The translations under genes and the position numbers were made by a program. The notes beneath the pieces are model-generated. The model was given only the letters and a program-made list of their open reading frames with translations. It did no database searches and was not told the origin of the DNA. A DNA stretch of 23,169 bases, taken from a virus. Below, in pieces: positions 21,648 to 23,169 of the stretch. The stretch is taken from the IMG/VR virus record IMGVR_UViG_3300030012_003270, positions 1 through 23,169 of that record; one strand, written 5' to 3'. The first letter of the stretch is position 1. The number at the start of each line of letters is the position of its first letter.

Positions 21648-23169
21648 CAGCGTCTCCCATCTTGTCGAACATCAAGGCGTGGTGTGCCTAACCTCCACAT
21701 AACGCCCGTTACGTCACTTTCAATACGAAAAGCAAAAGATCGCCCTCTCGCTCGTATATGTAGTTGCTCAGTAAACTGCTCTACGGGTGTAGATACAGAC
21801 TGTGTTACCGTGCTACTGTTTGTCTCGTTGAAGGTTACACCAGGGAAGTTTCTGGTTTTTACTACCATATTCACCCGTGGTGTCTCATTTGTGCTGTCTC
21901 TGAAGGTTACATCGGGTATGACTCGTCGTATGAAGGAGAACTTTTCTCCATCCCCTATATCTATCTGACTTGATTCAATGTTCGCGGATATAGCAGAAGG
22001 AGGGTTAGTGCTACCGTCATCTTGCCCAAACTCATGGTAATACAGCTTATTATCGGTGTGTGCAGCGATTGGATACTGATTGATACCACGATCTACCCAC
22101 GCTGTTCGTGCAAGGTTGCCAAAATACCACACTTTTTCTTGATAGTTGTAGATTACATAGCGGTCATTTGTAGAACTATTTTTGGACGGATAGAACCACC
22201 ATACTTCACCATACGAGGAGTTGTGTCCTGCTGTTACCTTCCCAATCTGATCTCTGTTAAAATCACCAAACACATAGTCTAATACAGTGCATGGCAACCG
22301 TGATACTGTACCACCGTATACATAGAACTCTTTTGACCCCATCCAGAACACAAAGTCATTGACTGCGACAGCAGCATTTGGACTAGCAATCGTGATATTT
22401 CGTGATATTTCGTTCAAACCAAAAGTAAACGGTGGGCCTAGAAACTGCATCCCGTGGAGCGATACGTCTGTATACACTAATATCTGTTGTTTTGTCTGTA
22501 TAGCCACAACTATCTCAGAACCCGTAGATATACGCAGTTCGCCTGCCGTATTTGTTGCTAGGCTCTGCCATGCTGTAAGGCTTTCTTGTGACCCAAAGCG
22601 TATAAGTAGTGGATCTTGTGTACCAATAGAGGCTTCGCCATCACACCCAAAAGCAATGACATGCCTATCCTGGTCGGACACCATAATTTGTTTAGCTATC
22701 GTAGGAGCGAGCGTAGATCCAGACAAAGTGTTTAGTTCCACGGCTCGTGTTGAGGTGCCCGACGTTCTATCCCAATAGTAAATACCACCATTTTTTACGT
22801 TCATAAGAAGATCTTCACCAAAGTTATCGTGTGTCCAGTTTGTAAGATTGGCACCCGATACAGTGGATTCCGCAGGCATACCCCATCCAAAGCTTGCCTC
22901 GATCACCGCTTCGTTATCGGCATGGGTGGCTGCAGTGGTACTAAGAGATCCTCTTATTAATCCAGTAAATGTTGTAGACGTTGTGCCCGTATATTCTATT
23001 ATTTCGTCTTCTATTTTTATATAGCCAGAACTAGGAAACGCTGCAGCAGAATCAACTGTTGCCGTGGTCACCGTAGCGTCAGACGCTAATCCACTGCCAT
23101 TCATTAAGGTTACGGTGTCGTCTGTTGCGGTGGCATTGCCTTTTACCAATCGAACTAACTCTCCGCTTG
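21647..23169 (-). CDS. Tail hub / DNA-stabilisation-like structural protein, 5' part missing
   Basis: The open frame runs through the right edge, so the N-terminus is not in the window; a TTG at 23149 is not its real start, since in-frame codons continue to the edge. The visible 500 or so residues are beta-rich. They include W-T-H-D-N-F-G-E-D-L-L and G-G-I-Y-Y-W-D, then repeated aromatic strands (V-F-W-M-G-S-K-E-F-Y-V-Y, W-Y-F-G-N-L-A-R-T-A-W) suggestive of a beta-propeller, and a C-terminal domain ending R-L-D-V-R-Q-D-G-R-R. This resembles phage tail-accessory or P22 gp10-like packaged-DNA stabilisation proteins. A 10-bp tandem repeat (22391-22410) lies inside it. Confidence 0.65.
   Translation of the reverse strand, partial: SGELVRLVKGNATATDDTVTLMNGSGLASDATVTTATVDSAAAFPSSGYIKIEDEIIEYTGTTSTTFTGLIRGSLSTTAATHADNEAVIEASFGWGMPAESTVSGANLTNWTHDNFGEDLLMNVKNGGIYYWDRTSGTSTRAVELNTLSGSTLAPTIAKQIMVSDQDRHVIAFGCDGEASIGTQDPLLIRFGSQESLTAWQSLATNTAGELRISTGSEIVVAIQTKQQILVYTDVSLHGMQFLGPPFTFGLNEISRNITIASPNAAVAVNDFVFWMGSKEFYVYGGTVSRLPCTVLDYVFGDFNRDQIGKVTAGHNSSYGEVWWFYPSKNSSTNDRYVIYNYQEKVWYFGNLARTAWVDRGINQYPIAAHTDNKLYYHEFGQDDGSTNPPSAISANIESSQIDIGDGEKFSFIRRVIPDVTFRDSTNETPRVNMVVKTRNFPGVTFNETNSSTVTQSVSTPVEQFTEQLHIRARGRSFAFRIESDVTGVMWRLGTPRLDVRQDGRR

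Noticed and set aside
22391-22410. 10-bp tandem repeat (CGTGATATTT twice) as a frameshift scar
   Set aside because: The frame is open through it and the surrounding protein looks continuous; a neutral slippage duplication cannot be told apart from chance.
22359-22778. Plus-strand open frame of 139 codons inside the tail-hub-like gene
   Set aside because: It is antisense to a clear beta-rich structural gene and has Cys-rich, unnatural composition.
23147-23149. TTG at 23149 as the true start of the tail-hub-like gene
   Set aside because: In-frame sense codons continue to the window edge and the conserved N-terminal part of such proteins is missing, so the gene is simply cut.

Overview
The window is part of the genome of a tailed double-stranded DNA bacteriophage. 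It carries a small-terminase-like gene, a family A DNA polymerase, an archaeo-eukaryotic-type primase, SNF2- and UvrD-type helicases and a block of virion proteins, tightly packed with ATGA and TAATG junctions. No integrase, tRNA, rRNA, insertion sequence or CRISPR array was seen. A podovirus-like virion is an inference: no tape-measure, sheath or tail-tube gene is visible, one late protein resembles tail-hub/DNA-stabilisation proteins, and several late proteins look like internal or ejected virion proteins. The style of the late proteins recalls uncultured marine phages, but host and habitat cannot be read from the sequence.

Layout. (1) 1-142: non-coding, rich in CCCGAA repeats, C-runs and a perfect 20-bp palindrome. 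(2) 143-1025, minus strand: a TerS-like gene overlapping a VRR-NUC nuclease. (3) 1026-1324: a divergent control region with a long imperfect inverted repeat, TGATTAC iterons and a rightward promoter. (4) 1325-6122, plus strand: about 14 mostly very small early genes, including a MGYTxYW-family protein, a YubB/Api92-like protein and, last, a ribbon-helix-helix regulator candidate. (5) 6119-7600, minus strand: an SNF2 helicase, inverted inside the plus-strand block, with its own near-consensus promoter and apparently no 5' leader. (6) 7660-14281, plus strand: the replication module (coiled-coil protein, ssDNA-binding candidate with an SSB-like tip, primase, UvrD-like helicase, DUF6378-like protein, DNA polymerase I). 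(7) 14259 to the right edge, minus strand: six late virion genes in one overlapping run, read leftward and converging on the polymerase gene; the first is cut by the window edge.

The TerS/VRR-NUC pair and the virion block are on the same strand. If the genome is circular or circularly permuted, they would form one late unit: TerS at 1025, leftward out of the window, around the genome, and back in through 23169 to 14259. The intergenic region at 1026-1324 would then be the early/late switch.

The most interesting points are: two neighbouring replication proteins that both end in an SSB-like Asp/Glu-hydrophobic-Pro-Phe tip; a primase with a seven-cysteine cluster suggestive of a PriL-like iron-sulfur region; the inverted, apparently leaderless SNF2 gene; the symmetric dyad in the control region; hairpins carrying the stop codons at both convergent gene ends; and leucine at the polymerase position equivalent to E. 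coli Phe762.
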